Shown piece by piece: positions 1 to 6,333 of a stretch of DNA of 10,121 nt (position 1 is its first letter; each line of letters begins with the position of its first letter). This DNA comes from Baffinella frigidus. Its lineage: Eukaryota > Cryptophyceae > Cryptomonadales > Baffinellaceae. The notes under the pieces are model-generated. The model worked only from the letters and a program-made list of their open reading frames with translations. It ran no database searches and was not told the origin of the DNA. A program made the position numbers and the translations under genes. The stretch lies in the NCBI GenBank assembly GCA_026770585.1, contig MU646476.1:165951-176071 (forward strand), written 5' to 3'.

Positions 1-33
<33 letters not shown>

Positions 34-42
34 TCACACACA

Positions 43-73
<31 letters not shown>

Positions 74-96
74 TCTCTCTCTCTCTCTCTCTCTCT
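1..96. repeat. CT/CA compound microsatellite
   Basis: Alternating blocks of (CT)n and (CA)n fill the first 96 bases with no interruption by unique sequence. This is simple-sequence DNA typical of eukaryotic intergenic regions and continues off the left edge. Confidence 0.97.
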
Positions 97-98
97 AT

Positions 99-188
99 GT
101 TCGAGCAACTTCGCGGTCGTGTCGACGTGTCCGTTCGTAGCCGCCCACCGCGATCAAAGGCGCATGGTTGACTAATATGCCATCTGCC
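99..188 (+). repeat. Dispersed repeat, direct copy 1 (GTTGACTAAT unit)
   Basis: Bases 99-139 recur with few changes at 279-319 (shared word GCGGTCGTGTCSACGTGTCC). Bases 137-188 recur at 444-496 (shared word CATGGTTGACTAATATGCC). The repeat unit contains GAACAAAGG followed by GTTGACTAATGCC. No coding signal is visible; short open frames here are by-products of the repeat. Confidence 0.8.
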
Positions 189-215
189 AAAAAAAAACTG
201 ATTCCCATAATCAAC

Positions 216-320
216 TGTTACACCAGGTGGCATTAGTCAACCCGCATCCTTTGTTCGCAGGCGGCATTAGTCAACGAGCTCGAGAAGCGTCGCGGTCGTG
301 TCCACGTGTCCGTACGTACC
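216..320 (-). repeat. Inverted copy of the GTTGACTAAT repeat plus direct repeat arm
   Basis: Bases 216-275 are the reverse complement of 474-535 with only a few substitutions and one 2-base indel, so the two arms form an inverted repeat of about 60 bases around a spacer of about 200. Bases 279-319 repeat 99-139 in direct orientation. The block is a composite of one repeat family in both orientations. Confidence 0.8.
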
Positions 321-443
321 ACGTCAGATTCTTGGAGGGGGTTGCCAAAAGTCAATTTCCCCTCAGGACAGCGGTTTTCAAAAGTCAAAGAACACATCCT
401 GTGGTGTTTTAAAAAAATCGACCCCCACCTCCAATCTGGCGTG

Positions 444-535
444 GTAGCCGCCCACTGCGAACAAAGGCACATGGTTGACTAATATGCCGTCTGCGAACAA
501 AGGACGCGGGTTGACTAATGCCGCCTGGTGTAATA
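444..535 (+). repeat. GTTGACTAAT repeat, two tandem units
   Basis: Two successive units, each holding GCGAACAAAGG followed by GTTGACTAAT, lie in direct tandem. The second unit pairs with the inverted arm at 216-275. The first matches 137-188. Confidence 0.8.
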
Positions 536-598
536 GTTCATTACAGGAATTAGACTTCCAGGTTTTGGCACTTGGATTGATGGTGGACATCGTATACC

Positions 599-752
599 CA
601 TACAGCGGGCTACGAAGGGATTTTCGGGCACACAGTGCCCGAGTTTCCGTTACCTTATCCTTAGTAACCCCCCTATGCCCCTACGGGTTGCCTACAGTAG
701 GGTCCTCTCGCTTAGGGGTTATTCAAAATCCCCTCGAAGCCCGCTGTGTGGG
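599..752. mobile_element. Family A inverted-repeat element (MITE-like), copy 1
   Basis: The ends are inverted: ACAGCGGGCTACGAAGGGAT at the left and its near complement (ATCCCCTCGAAGCCCGCTGT) at the right. A second copy of about 155 bases lies at 4000-4154. The middle holds the CCCTACGGG / CCTACAGTAGGG core that also occurs in families E, H and I. A 10-base direct repeat TGGACATCGT stands outside (584-593 and 769-778) but does not touch the inverted ends, so I do not claim it as a target duplication. There is no coding capacity. Confidence 0.75.
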
Positions 753-783
753 TGGAAATCGATCAGGATGGACATCGTCCCCT

Positions 784-962
784 CCACACGAGGCTACCTA
801 TGCGAACAGAATAAATGTCGATTGTAAACGTGTGTAGTAATTTTCAGATGAAAAGCAGCGACTTTACACAGGTCCGACCGCTCAGCGGGAGGAAACGTGA
901 TCATTTACCCACAAAACTTTAAAAGTCCGCTTTATTCTGTTCGCCTGGGTAGCCTCGTGTGG
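784..962. mobile_element. Family B inverted-repeat element (MITE-like)
   Basis: Bases 784-815 and 931-962 are inverted repeats of about 32 bases with few mismatches; the left arm begins CCACACGAGGCTAC and ends GCGAACAGAATAAA. The 115-base interior is AT-richer and has no open frame of note. Only one copy is in the window. It lacks the CCTACNGTAGG core seen in other families. Confidence 0.7.
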
Positions 963-1142
963 CTCCACTTAGCAGCCGCTAATTTCGCAGAGTTACGTGA
1001 CCAACCTCACGAAAGTTACTACACAAATGCCCACTTGTAAAAGAAATCAGTTTTAAATAGGCCCCTCTAGCATTCTCGTGTGGGTTGGGGTTTCTCTGGA
1101 GTGCCCCTTCCAACCGCTCGGAATCCTCCCACCTCTGCCTCT

Positions 1143-1280
1143 TCCACTTAGCAGCGGCCGAGTTCCTTTCCCCCCGGATATCCGGGGGAAATGCGGTCAG
1201 GATCCAATGCAAACGGATAAGATTCTAATACAAATGGTTTAGATCTGTACCCGTGAAGCCCCCGGTGGCTGCTAAGTGGA
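1143..1280 (+). mobile_element. Family C element, copy 1
   Basis: The ends are a perfect 13-base inverted repeat, TCCACTTAGCAGC at 1143-1155 and GCTGCTAAGTGGA at 1268-1280. The right half (GGATAAGA.., GTTTAGAT.., CCGTGAAGCCCCCGGTGGCT) matches copy 2 at 2226-2358. The left interior holds a short palindrome CCCCCGGATATCCGGGGG that copy 2 lacks. Single ends of the same type also stand at about 964 and 1634. Confidence 0.75.
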
Positions 1281-1309
1281 GAGGCGCGAGCGAGGACGCT
1301 TGGTGTCTA

Positions 1310-1443
1310 GCTCTGTCTCAGGCTGTTTGGGCGCAGCGATTTGGTGAGCCCGGGCGCTTCGGAGCGGGAAAGTTGACGGATTTGTACCACACACCAAGAA
1401 TGTCAACTTGGAAATTGCCAGACAACCCGCGTGAGGCAGCGCT
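1310..1443 (+). repeat. Dispersed repeat K, copy 1
   Basis: This 134-base block matches 8559-8692 in opposite orientation over its whole length. Shared words include TTTGGTGAGCCCGGGC, ATGTCAACTTG and GTGAGGCAGCGCT. The open frame across it looks conserved at protein level (FGEPG), but differences fall evenly over the three codon positions and the other copy has stops, so I call it non-coding. Confidence 0.75.
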
Positions 1444-1446
1444 CAG

Positions 1447-1634
1447 TGGTGAGGGGTGAGGGGTGAGGGGTGAGGGGGTGAGGGGTGAGGGGTGAGGGGT
1501 GAGGGGTGAGGGGTGAGGGGTGAGGGGTGAGGGGTGAGGGGTGAGGGGTGAGGGGTGAGGGTTGAGGGGTGAGGGGTGAGGGGTGAGGGGTGAGGGGTGA
1601 GGGGGTGAGGGGTGAGGGGTGAGGGGTGAGGGTG
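1447..1634. repeat. GGGGTGA minisatellite
   Basis: About 27 head-to-tail copies of a 7-base unit GGGGTGA, with occasional 8-base variants and one GGGTTGA. The plus strand is G-rich with regular GGGG runs, so it could form G-quadruplexes. The minus-strand frame reads as a Thr-Pro-His-Pro-Ser-Pro-Leu repeat; I regard that as an artefact. Confidence 0.97.
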
Positions 1635-1693
1635 GCTGCTAAGTGGTAGGCGTACAGGTCCGGGAAAGCCTGTAGCGCGGCTGCCTCCACGGT

Positions 1694-1815
1694 TTAGGGT
1701 TCAGGGTTCAAGGATTAGGGTTTAGAGCGGAATCTAATCAAGGGTTCAGTGTTGAGCGTTCAGAGTTCAGTGTTCAGAGTTCAGTGTTCAGTGTTTAGGG
1801 ATCAGGGTCAAGGGC
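1694..1815 (+). repeat. Degenerate telomere-like repeats (TTTAGGG/TTCAGGG/TTCAGTG)
   Basis: Irregular 7- and 8-base units such as GTTTAGGG, GTTCAGGG, GTTCAGTG and GTTCAGAG follow each other. They resemble decayed plant/algal-type telomere repeats inside the chromosome. No gene is visible. Confidence 0.75.
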
Positions 1816-2105
1816 AGCATATAATCAAAGGGTTGAGGGTTGCGTGCACCTGCAGCGCGGTGGCCTCAAGCATTTCCGGCTGGTAGTAGCTAGTTTACAA
1901 TAGTTAGTTCAGAGGTTTAGTAGTTATTTTATTCGCTCAGAGCGGAAAATCGTCAAAGGGTTGAGGGTTCGGGGACTTGGAGCGCGGTGGCCTGAAGCAT
2001 TTCCGGTTGGTAGTAGCTTCTTGACAGTAGTTAGTTGAGAGGTTTCGGTTAAGAGCGGATGATAATCAAAGGGTCTAGGGACCTGCAAAGCGGTGGCCTG
2101 ATTTT
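1811..2105 (+). repeat. Tandem repeat of about 110-125 bases, three units
   Basis: Three units begin near 1811, 1936 and 2045, each with AATCAAAGGGT or TCGTCAAAGGGT followed by CTGCAGCGCGGTGGCCT or a close variant. The first two continue with AAGCATTTCCGG and GGTAGTAGCT. A fourth, weaker start lies at 1722. The same AGCGGTGGCCTGGAGC module reappears at 2751, in front of a GA tract. Confidence 0.7.
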
Positions 2106-2132
2106 GAAAAAGTCAATTCACCCACAAAATCT

Positions 2133-2216
2133 GTCAACTTAGAAACGAGGTACCTGTAGCATCGTCAACTTAGAAACGAGGTACCCGTAGCAGAGAGAGA
2201 GATAGAGAGAGAGAGT
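2133..2216 (+). repeat. 31-base tandem duplication followed by GA tract
   Basis: GTCAACTTAGAAACGAGGTA followed by CCTGTAGCA occurs twice with a period of 31 (starts at 2133 and 2164; one difference). It runs straight into an imperfect (GA)n tract at 2191-2216. Confidence 0.9.
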
Positions 2217-2225
2217 GGCTGGTAG

Positions 2226-2358
2226 TCCACTTAGCAGCGAGCGAGGACCTTTAAACCAAGGTGAAATTTCGGTAAGGTTCTAGGGCAATGGATAAGAATC
2301 CAGTACCAATCGTTTAGATGGACTGTATCCGTGAAGCCCCCGGTGGCTGCTCAGTTAA
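2226..2358 (+). mobile_element. Family C element, copy 2
   Basis: The left end TCCACTTAGCAGC is identical to copy 1; the right end GCTGCTCAGTTA has decayed by a few bases. The right half matches copy 1 closely, including GGATAAGAATC, GTTTAGATG and CCGTGAAGCCCCCGGTGGCT. Length (133) is close to that of copy 1 (138). Its right end overlaps the start of the family E element. Confidence 0.7.
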
Positions 2359-2711
2359 TAGGGTAACGTCCTGAAAACCGGGTAGTTGGGCCTACGGTTT
2401 TGCCTACGGTAGGCCGTAGGGCTCCTAGGACCTAATGTTTCGTAGGACCCCCCTAGGCTCCTACGGCCTACCGTAGGCAATGCCGTAGACTCAACTACCC
2501 GGTTTTCAGGACGTTAGAGCGTTTGCGGTAATTGTTGTCCGTTTTGGACATACGGTTTTCCCGTTTCCCGGTTTTGATTTGTACCAGAAGTGTCCATTTA
2601 AAATGTTTTACGAACTTTAAATGGACACTTCTGGTACAAATCAAAATTGGAAAACGGGAAAACCGCAAGTCCAAAACGGACAACAATTACCGCAAACGCT
2701 CTAGCCTATGA
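2355..2711. mobile_element. Family E inverted-repeat element, copy 1, split by family F
   Basis: The left arm starts TTAATAGGGTAACGTCCTGA and pairs with a right arm ending TCAGGACGTTA; the paired arms are about 63 bases with few mismatches. They contain GCCTACGGTAGGCCGTAGG and a GCTCCTAGGACC core. Comparison with copy 2 (3249-3415), which ends CGTTAGCCTATGAAA, shows that the last bases of this copy were separated: GTT stands at 2513-2515 and AGCCTATGAAA resumes at 2703. The family F palindrome lies exactly between. Confidence 0.8.
2516..2702. mobile_element. Family F long palindrome (MITE-like), inserted in family E
   Basis: Two arms of about 87 bases, beginning AGAGCGTTTGCGGTAATTGT and ending with its complement, flank a 13-base loop (ATGTTTTACGAAC). 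Only five or six mismatches separate the arms, clustered in the middle of the arm. The element sits in the terminal repeat of family E copy 1. Flanks allow a TAG (or shorter) target duplication, but the ambiguity of the AG at the ends means the exact size cannot be fixed. Confidence 0.85.
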
Positions 2712-2750
2712 AAGTGGATGTGCGTGATTTCGTGGGAAAGGCGGACCTGA

Positions 2751-2825
2751 AGAGCGGTGGCCTGGAGCATTTCCGGTTGGTAGTAGTTGATCTGCGCCCC
2801 GGCCTGTACCAGCCTGCGGAGAGAG

Positions 2826-2870
<45 letters not shown>

Positions 2871-2990
2871 GTGTGAGAGAGGGTGTGTGAGAGAGAGGGT
2901 GTGAGAGAGAGGGTGTGTGAGAGAGGGTGTGTGAGAGAGAATAGTTTATGGAGAGTCCACCTGCACCAGCCTGCGGAGAGGATTTGTGTT
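2751..2990 (+). repeat. Dispersed repeat D, copy 1, with internal GA/GAGAGGGTGTGT tract
   Basis: AGCGGTGGCCTGGAGCATTT leads into GCCCCGGCCTGTACCAGCCTG, then a (GA)n tract (about 2818-2866), then GAGAGGGTGTGT repeats to about 2940, then GAGAATAGTTTATGGAGAGT. The same left and right flanks bracket the GA tract at 3511-3650, so the microsatellite belongs inside a dispersed repeat. Confidence 0.75.
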
Positions 2991-3081
2991 GTTTTGTTTT
3001 GAGTCACGGGTTTGTTTTGATTTTGTTTGGAGGGGAGGCGTTTGTTGGAACCGATATGGCCGGAGCGTCGCCGGAAACTGA

Positions 3082-3246
3082 TAACCCCGGAAGAGCCGAT
3101 AGCCCCAGAAGTTGATTTTTCGTAAAAAAAACGATTTTTTGACGTTCCTGACCTCCTTGCCTCACGTTCTAAAAATCCGCGCGGAGCCCATTTCTACGAT
3201 AGCCCCAGAAGTTGGAACCGATCGCCCTGGAAGAGGAAACAGATAA
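3082..3246 (+). repeat. GATAGCCCCAGAAG repeats, left block
   Basis: Related units of about 18-22 bases (CTGATAACCCCGGAAG, CCGATAGCCCCAGAAG, CCGATCGCCCTGGAAG) occur at 3080-3114 and 3196-3239. They are separated by about 80 bases without recognisable content. The block is continued on the far side of the family E copy 2 element, at 3416-3468. Confidence 0.75.
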
Positions 3247-3248
3247 CT

Positions 3249-3415
3249 TAATAGGGTAACGGCCTGAAAATGGGGTAGTTAGGCCTACGGCATTGCCTAG
3301 GACCTCCTACCGTAGGCCGAGACTTTTTGGTCCTAGGATCCCTCGGCCTACGGTAGGAGGTCCTAGGCAATGCCGTATGCCTAACTACCCCATTTTCAGG
3401 CCGTTAGCCTATGAA
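3249..3415. mobile_element. Family E inverted-repeat element, copy 2
   Basis: Arms of about 75 bases are inverted: the left begins TTAATAGGGTAACGGCCTGA, the right ends TCAGGCCGTTAGCCTATGA. Both contain GGTAGTTAGGC, TGCCTAGGACCTCCTACC and GTAGGCCGA. The loop is GACTTTTTGGTCCTAGGATC-like. The element interrupts the GATAGCCCCAGAAG repeat block. It serves as the uninterrupted reference for copy 1. Confidence 0.85.
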
Positions 3416-3468
3416 ACTCCGGAAGAACCGATAGCCCCAGAAGTTGGAACCGATCGCCCTGGAAGAGG
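3416..3468 (+). repeat. GATAGCCCCAGAAG repeats, right block
   Basis: CTCCGGAAGAACCGATAGCC and the following CCCAGAAGTTGGAACCGATC GCCCTGGAAGAGG repeat 3086-3104 and 3196-3239 almost base for base. The position immediately after family E copy 2 suggests the element landed within an older repeat array. Confidence 0.75.
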
Positions 3469-3672
3469 CTGGTGGTTGTTCGTCTGAGCCCCGGCCTGCA
3501 GCAGCCTGTGGAGAGTGAGAGAGAGCGAGAGAGAGAGAGAGCGAGAGAGCGAGAGAGAGAGCGAGAGAGAGAGAGCGAGAGAGCGAGAGCGAGAGAGCGA
3601 GAGAGAGAGAGAGTGAGAGAGTGAGAGAGTGAGAGAGAGTGAGAGAGAGAATACATTGTGGAGAGTCTATTG
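3466..3672 (+). repeat. Dispersed repeat D, copy 2, with internal GA tract
   Basis: GCCCCGGCCTGCAGCAGCCTG followed by TGGAGAGTGAGAG matches the left flank of copy 1; the right flank GAGAATACATTGTGGAGAGT matches GAGAATAGTTTATGGAGAGT. The tract between (3511-3650) is (GA)n broken by GAGC and GAGT, not the GGGTGTGT form of copy 1. Confidence 0.75.
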
Positions 3673-3704
3673 CATCAACATGGCCATATTATAGCGTCAC
3701 CAGG

Positions 3705-3761
3705 GATTTCAAGGGGATTGAAGTCGGAATCCGACTTCAACGGCTCCAATCCCTTGAAATC
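3705..3761. repeat. Nested hairpin
   Basis: GAAGTCGGA-A-TCCGACTTC (3720-3738) is a perfect palindrome with one central base. Outside it, GATTTCAAGGGGATTG pairs with CAATCCCTTGAAATC with one bulged base and an eight-base asymmetric insert. No neighbouring gene makes a terminator role likely; it may be a decayed inverted-repeat element. Confidence 0.7.
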
Positions 3762-3999
3762 GGGAAATCGAAAATCGTGGATTTGCCCACAAGCTGTGAG
3801 GGTTGGTGGCTGGGCTCGCCGTAAAAGAATGTCAGATGCCCTTTTGTACTGGAGTTTCTGCTCTGCATGTGTTTTATGGCGAGCCCCGTTTTATTCAGGC
3901 AGAGCTAGATGTCCTGAGCACGCAGGGTCCAGCTAGCAGCCCTCCGAAGGGAAAGTGATTTTCTCGTATTTTTTTGAAGCTGTGCCGGGGGGGGGGGGG

Positions 4000-4154
4000 C
4001 ACACAGCGGGCTACGAAGGAATTTTCTCGCCGAATTTAAGCGACTTCCCGGTACCCTATCCGTAGAACCCCCCTATGTCCCTACGGTATTGCCTACCGTA
4101 GGGTCTATGGATGATCCGGGTTATTCAAGAAATCCCTCTGTAGTCCGCTGTGTG
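4000..4154. mobile_element. Family A inverted-repeat element, copy 2
   Basis: The left end CACACAGCGGGCTACGAAGG pairs with the right end CTGTAGTCCGCTGTGTG. The interior CCCCCCTATGTCCCTACGG and GCCTACCGTAGGGTC matches copy 1 (599-752) in order and spacing. A run of 13 G stands directly to the left. It has no coding capacity. Confidence 0.8.
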
Positions 4155-4243
4155 GGTCGTGCAGTTAGGACCCTTTGTACAAATCGGGGGGTTCCAAACG
4201 ATCAAAATGCCGTACTCCGGCGGGCTAATGGGCGGTCTGCCTC

Positions 4244-4285
4244 ACCTGAACCCTAATCCCTGAACCCTAGCCCTGAACCCCAAAC
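4244..4285 (-). repeat. Telomere-like repeats at the start of a candidate intron
   Basis: On the minus strand this reads GTTTGGGGTTCAGGGC, then AGGGTTCAGGGATTAGGGTT. These degenerate telomere-type units begin exactly at the candidate splice donor that ends the minus-strand exon at 4286. Confidence 0.7.
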
Positions 4286-4602
4286 CTGACAAGCGTCTCA
4301 GTCTCGCCGTTCTTGGCGGCGTCCCACATCTGTAGGTTCAGCTCGGACTTCTCCGTTTTGCTCAGCGTCTTGGTGCCTGTGCTGGGCGGGGGCGGCGGGC
4401 TCCCTGACGCGCGGAGCTGCAGGGAACCCCCCGTCGGGCGCCGGGTGTTGAGCGCGTTAGGAGCAGCTTTGCAGAGGCTCCCCTGGACGGCGCCGCGGGA
4501 GCACAGCGCAGAGCTGGGGATGGAGGAGAAGGCCGCGGATGGGGTGATGCACGCGCAGATGGCGGCGGCGGCGAAGCCCGCGACAACCGAACTCCGCACC
4601 AT
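4286..4602 (-). CDS. First exon of a probable plastid-targeted protein, possibly ankyrin-repeat
   Basis: I chose the start at 4602 because its context is good (A at -3, G at +4) and because the protein then opens with a clean signal peptide: MVRSS, a hydrophobic Ala-rich core (residues 6-20) and a likely cleavage in PSAA|F (24/25). The Phe right after cleavage, followed by a Ser/Ala/Arg-rich, acid-poor stretch to about residue 65, is the known import signal of red-lineage complex plastids. A Pro linker (69-73) follows, then ELNLQMWDAAKNGETETLVR (87-106), which resembles the first helix pair of an ankyrin repeat. The frame stops at 4267 after telomere-like sequence; an AG|GTTTGG donor at 4286/4285 would end the exon in phase 2. 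No downstream exon is visible to the left, where only repeats occur, so the gene is either truncated or has a very long intron. Plastid targeting is well supported; the ankyrin call is tentative. Confidence 0.65.
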
Positions 4603-4931
4603 GATCTCACGAAACTGGCACCACGCTCCGTTCTGAGCACGTCCACTGCAGACACAAAACACACGATCAGAAACGTAATGCCGAAGCTGGGGATCTCGAG
4701 GACGGTGTTTGCAGAGCACAAACACGCGCTCACACCCACTGGCAAGTCTCTCCTGCACCTCCCCGCGCTCACCGGACGCGTCTTCTCGGCCCTTGTAACT
4801 TCGCCTCCGAAGCTGCGGCGGGGGACTCCGACTTTTTTGGGTGGAATTTGAGCCATTTTCTAGATTTTGTCCTCTGTCGGAGGTTGAGGAGGGCATTTGA
4901 GTTCCCCGGAGGGGCGTTCCCCGCGTCGGCC
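4603..4931. promoter_or_regulatory. Shared upstream region of two divergent genes
   Basis: The two head-to-head coding starts are 329 bases apart, so the interval must hold both 5' untranslated regions and both promoters, possibly one bidirectional promoter. I see no convincing TATA box. The scramblase frame is open for 28 codons upstream of the chosen ATG (to another ATG at 4848), and minus-strand frames are also open, which reflects high GC more than coding. Confidence 0.5.
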
Positions 4932-5726
4932 ATGCCCAGCACGGAGACGTCCGCCCTGCTCGCAAACCATGCGCTCCCCAACCAGCTCCAGATGGGCGGC
5001 GGCGCCGGCTACGAGACGCTCTCAGCGCACCCCAACCTCTTCGTGAAGCAGACCAGGCGCGGGTGGTTCCAAGAGCTGCTCGGGTGCGAGGCTAAAACCG
5101 AGTTCAAGATCGCGACCATGCAAGAGAAGAAGGGCGATGTGATGTACGCGCTCGAGGAGTCGTCCTTGTTTCTGCGTCTCCTCTGCCCGATGAGCCATTC
5201 GTGGAGCATGACGGTGTGGCAGGGGGACGGCCCGGAGGGGCCCGCCGTCGCCAAGTACCAGCGTCCCTTGAGGACCCCACTCGCACCACTCAAGTGCTGC
5301 TGCCACCAGGAGGTGCAGCACCAGGACGCGAACGGCGTGGCGATCGGCGAGACGGTCGAGGAATTCTTCTGCTTCGTGCCTAAGTTCAAGATCACCAACG
5401 CGCAGGGCAACGTCGAGTACATGCTCTCCCAGCCGACGTGCTGGAACGGGATGTTCGTGGACTGCTGGGCGGAGGGTGTGTGCAACATGCGCGTCCCCTT
5501 CTACGTCTACCCAGAAGGCTCGAAGCACGTCACCGGCCAGCAGGTGGGGAAGATCGTGAAGGTATGGGCGGGGTTGGGGACGGAGATGTTCACCGACGCC
5601 GACAAGTTTGAGCTCGTCTTCCCCGAGGGCGCGAACCCTGAGAGCAAGGCGCGGCTCCTCGGCTCGCTGTTCCTCCTCAACCAGCTGCTTTTCGAGGACG
5701 AGAGCAAGGAATCCAAGGATGAGTAG
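4932..5726 (+). CDS. Phospholipid scramblase family protein
   Basis: This 264-residue protein belongs to the PLSCR family, membrane proteins linked to calcium-dependent movement of phospholipids between bilayer leaflets. The family pattern is clear along residues 30-255: LFVKQTRRGWFQELLGCE near the start of the barrel, FLRLLCP and LRTPLAPLKCCCHQEV (Cys 122-124, the usual palmitoylated cluster, here three Cys), the VPKFKI strand, VGKIVKVW (205-212), then FTDADKFELVFP (220-231), which matches the calcium-binding segment. It ends in a hydrophobic stretch (about 242-254) equivalent to the C-terminal membrane helix, then an acidic tail. There is no long Pro-rich N-terminus. Length is normal for the family. 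The ATG at 4932 (G at -3) gives a conventional variable N-terminus; an in-frame ATG at 4848 would add 28 residues of no family likeness. No intron is needed. An inverted-repeat element begins within six bases of the stop codon. Confidence 0.93.
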   Translation: MPSTETSALLANHALPNQLQMGGGAGYETLSAHPNLFVKQTRRGWFQELLGCEAKTEFKIATMQEKKGDVMYALEESSLFLRLLCPMSHSWSMTVWQGDGPEGPAVAKYQRPLRTPLAPLKCCCHQEVQHQDANGVAIGETVEEFFCFVPKFKITNAQGNVEYMLSQPTCWNGMFVDCWAEGVCNMRVPFYVYPEGSKHVTGQQVGKIVKVWAGLGTEMFTDADKFELVFPEGANPESKARLLGSLFLLNQLLFEDESKESKDE

Positions 5727-5731
5727 TCTAG

Positions 5732-5897
5732 CTAGCTCTGCCCCACTTGGATGTGGGCTCCCCATAAATTTGCCCCCCCCCGGAATTGTACGGGCAAAAT
5801 TGCCGCAAAATTCATGGGGGGGTGTCAAAATTTACCTGTAAAATTGGGGGGGGGGGGGGGATTTATGGGGAGCCCAAATCAAGTGGGACAGAGCTAG
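5732..5897. mobile_element. Family G inverted-repeat element abutting the scramblase stop
   Basis: The left arm CTAGCTCTGCCCCACTTGG continues as ATGTGGGCTCCCCATAAAT and pairs with the right arm at 5860-5897 (ATTTATGGGGAGCCC, AAGTGGGACAGAGCTAG). C- and G-rich runs lie just inside the arms, and a GGGCAAAATTGCCGC segment sits in the middle. TAG stands outside both ends (5729-5731 and 5899-5901), a possible three-base target duplication with one extra G. The scramblase stop is at 5724-5726, so its 3' untranslated region must run through this element. Confidence 0.8.
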
Positions 5898-5930
5898 GTA
5901 GTGTTCCCCTTTCCCGTAGTTAGTTCGTCC

Positions 5931-6053
5931 TACAGGGGTACCTCGCTCATAAGAAACCGCCCCCCCCCCCTAGGACCACTATAGGGCCCTAGGCATAGGC
6001 CTACTGTAGGGTCCTAGGGCGGGGCGGTTTCTCATGAGCGAGGTACCCCTGTA
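5931..6053. mobile_element. Family H element, copy a
   Basis: This 123-base element has inverted ends TACAGGGGTACCTCGCTCAT and its complement, extending through AAGAAACCGCCCCCC. The core is CCTAGGACC, GGGCCCTAGGC, CCTACTGTAGGGTCCTAGG. Each copy is bounded by TA on both sides of CAGGGG...CCCCTG, as expected if TA is the target duplication. There is no coding capacity. Confidence 0.88.
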
Positions 6054-6194
6054 GAGCCCTCACGTCTCGTCCCACCTCGCCATCTGGGGTGTAGCGGTCG
6101 TGTACACTTTATGTAACATGAGTAAACCTTTCTTTCCGGGCTAAGACTTTCCCCCCGTTTCTATTACGAAGGGGGCACCGCGGCATCACCCTGC

Positions 6195-6307
6195 GAACTA
6201 TCCCTTAAGTGGCCAGACGGTCAAATTTGACCACCAGGAGGTCCTAGGCAGGTCCTAGGGCCCTACGGTAGGGCGTATGTGCCTACTGGCCACTTAAGGG
6301 ATAGTTC
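6195..6307 (+). mobile_element. Family I element, copy a
   Basis: The ends are a 22-base inverted repeat, GAACTATCCCTTAAGTGGCC followed by AG, and its complement. The interior holds GGTCCTAGGCAGGTCCTAGG and CCCTACGGTAGGGCG. A copy in reverse orientation lies at 8024-8127. Confidence 0.85.
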
Positions 6308-6333
6308 TTGTACTCGAAGAATCCCTGTACATG

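Noticed and set aside
584-778. TGGACATCGT direct repeat as the target duplication of family A copy 1
   Set aside because: The right-hand copy lies about 17 bases outside the inverted end and copy 2 has no such repeat, so chance cannot be excluded.
475-837. 120-codon plus-strand open frame
   Set aside because: It runs across the GTTGACTAAT repeat and through family A copy 1 and into family B, with no protein-family likeness. Its length is what mixed repeats can give by chance.
1253-1459. Open frame with a protein-like match (ALSQ.VWA..FGEPG) to a minus-strand frame at 8591-8812
   Set aside because: The two copies of repeat K differ evenly at all three codon positions, and the second copy runs into stops shortly after MST. 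This is DNA repeat similarity, not protein conservation.
1403-1690. Minus-strand Thr-Pro-His-Pro-Ser-Pro-Leu repeat protein
   Set aside because: It is the translation of the GGGGTGA minisatellite. A 7-base unit gives a 7-residue repeat in any open frame, and no gene context exists.
2687-3007. Ser-Leu repeat frames over the GA tracts (also at 3396-3656)
   Set aside because: They are microsatellite translations within a dispersed repeat.
4362-4856. Second minus-strand frame across the divergent upstream region
   Set aside because: It has Arg/Pro-rich composition typical of the wrong frame, while the overlapping frame starting at 4602 has a proper signal and transit peptide.
5022-5828. Long minus-strand frame opposite the scramblase
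   Set aside because: It is a shadow of the GC-rich scramblase coding strand; the plus-strand product matches a known family throughout.
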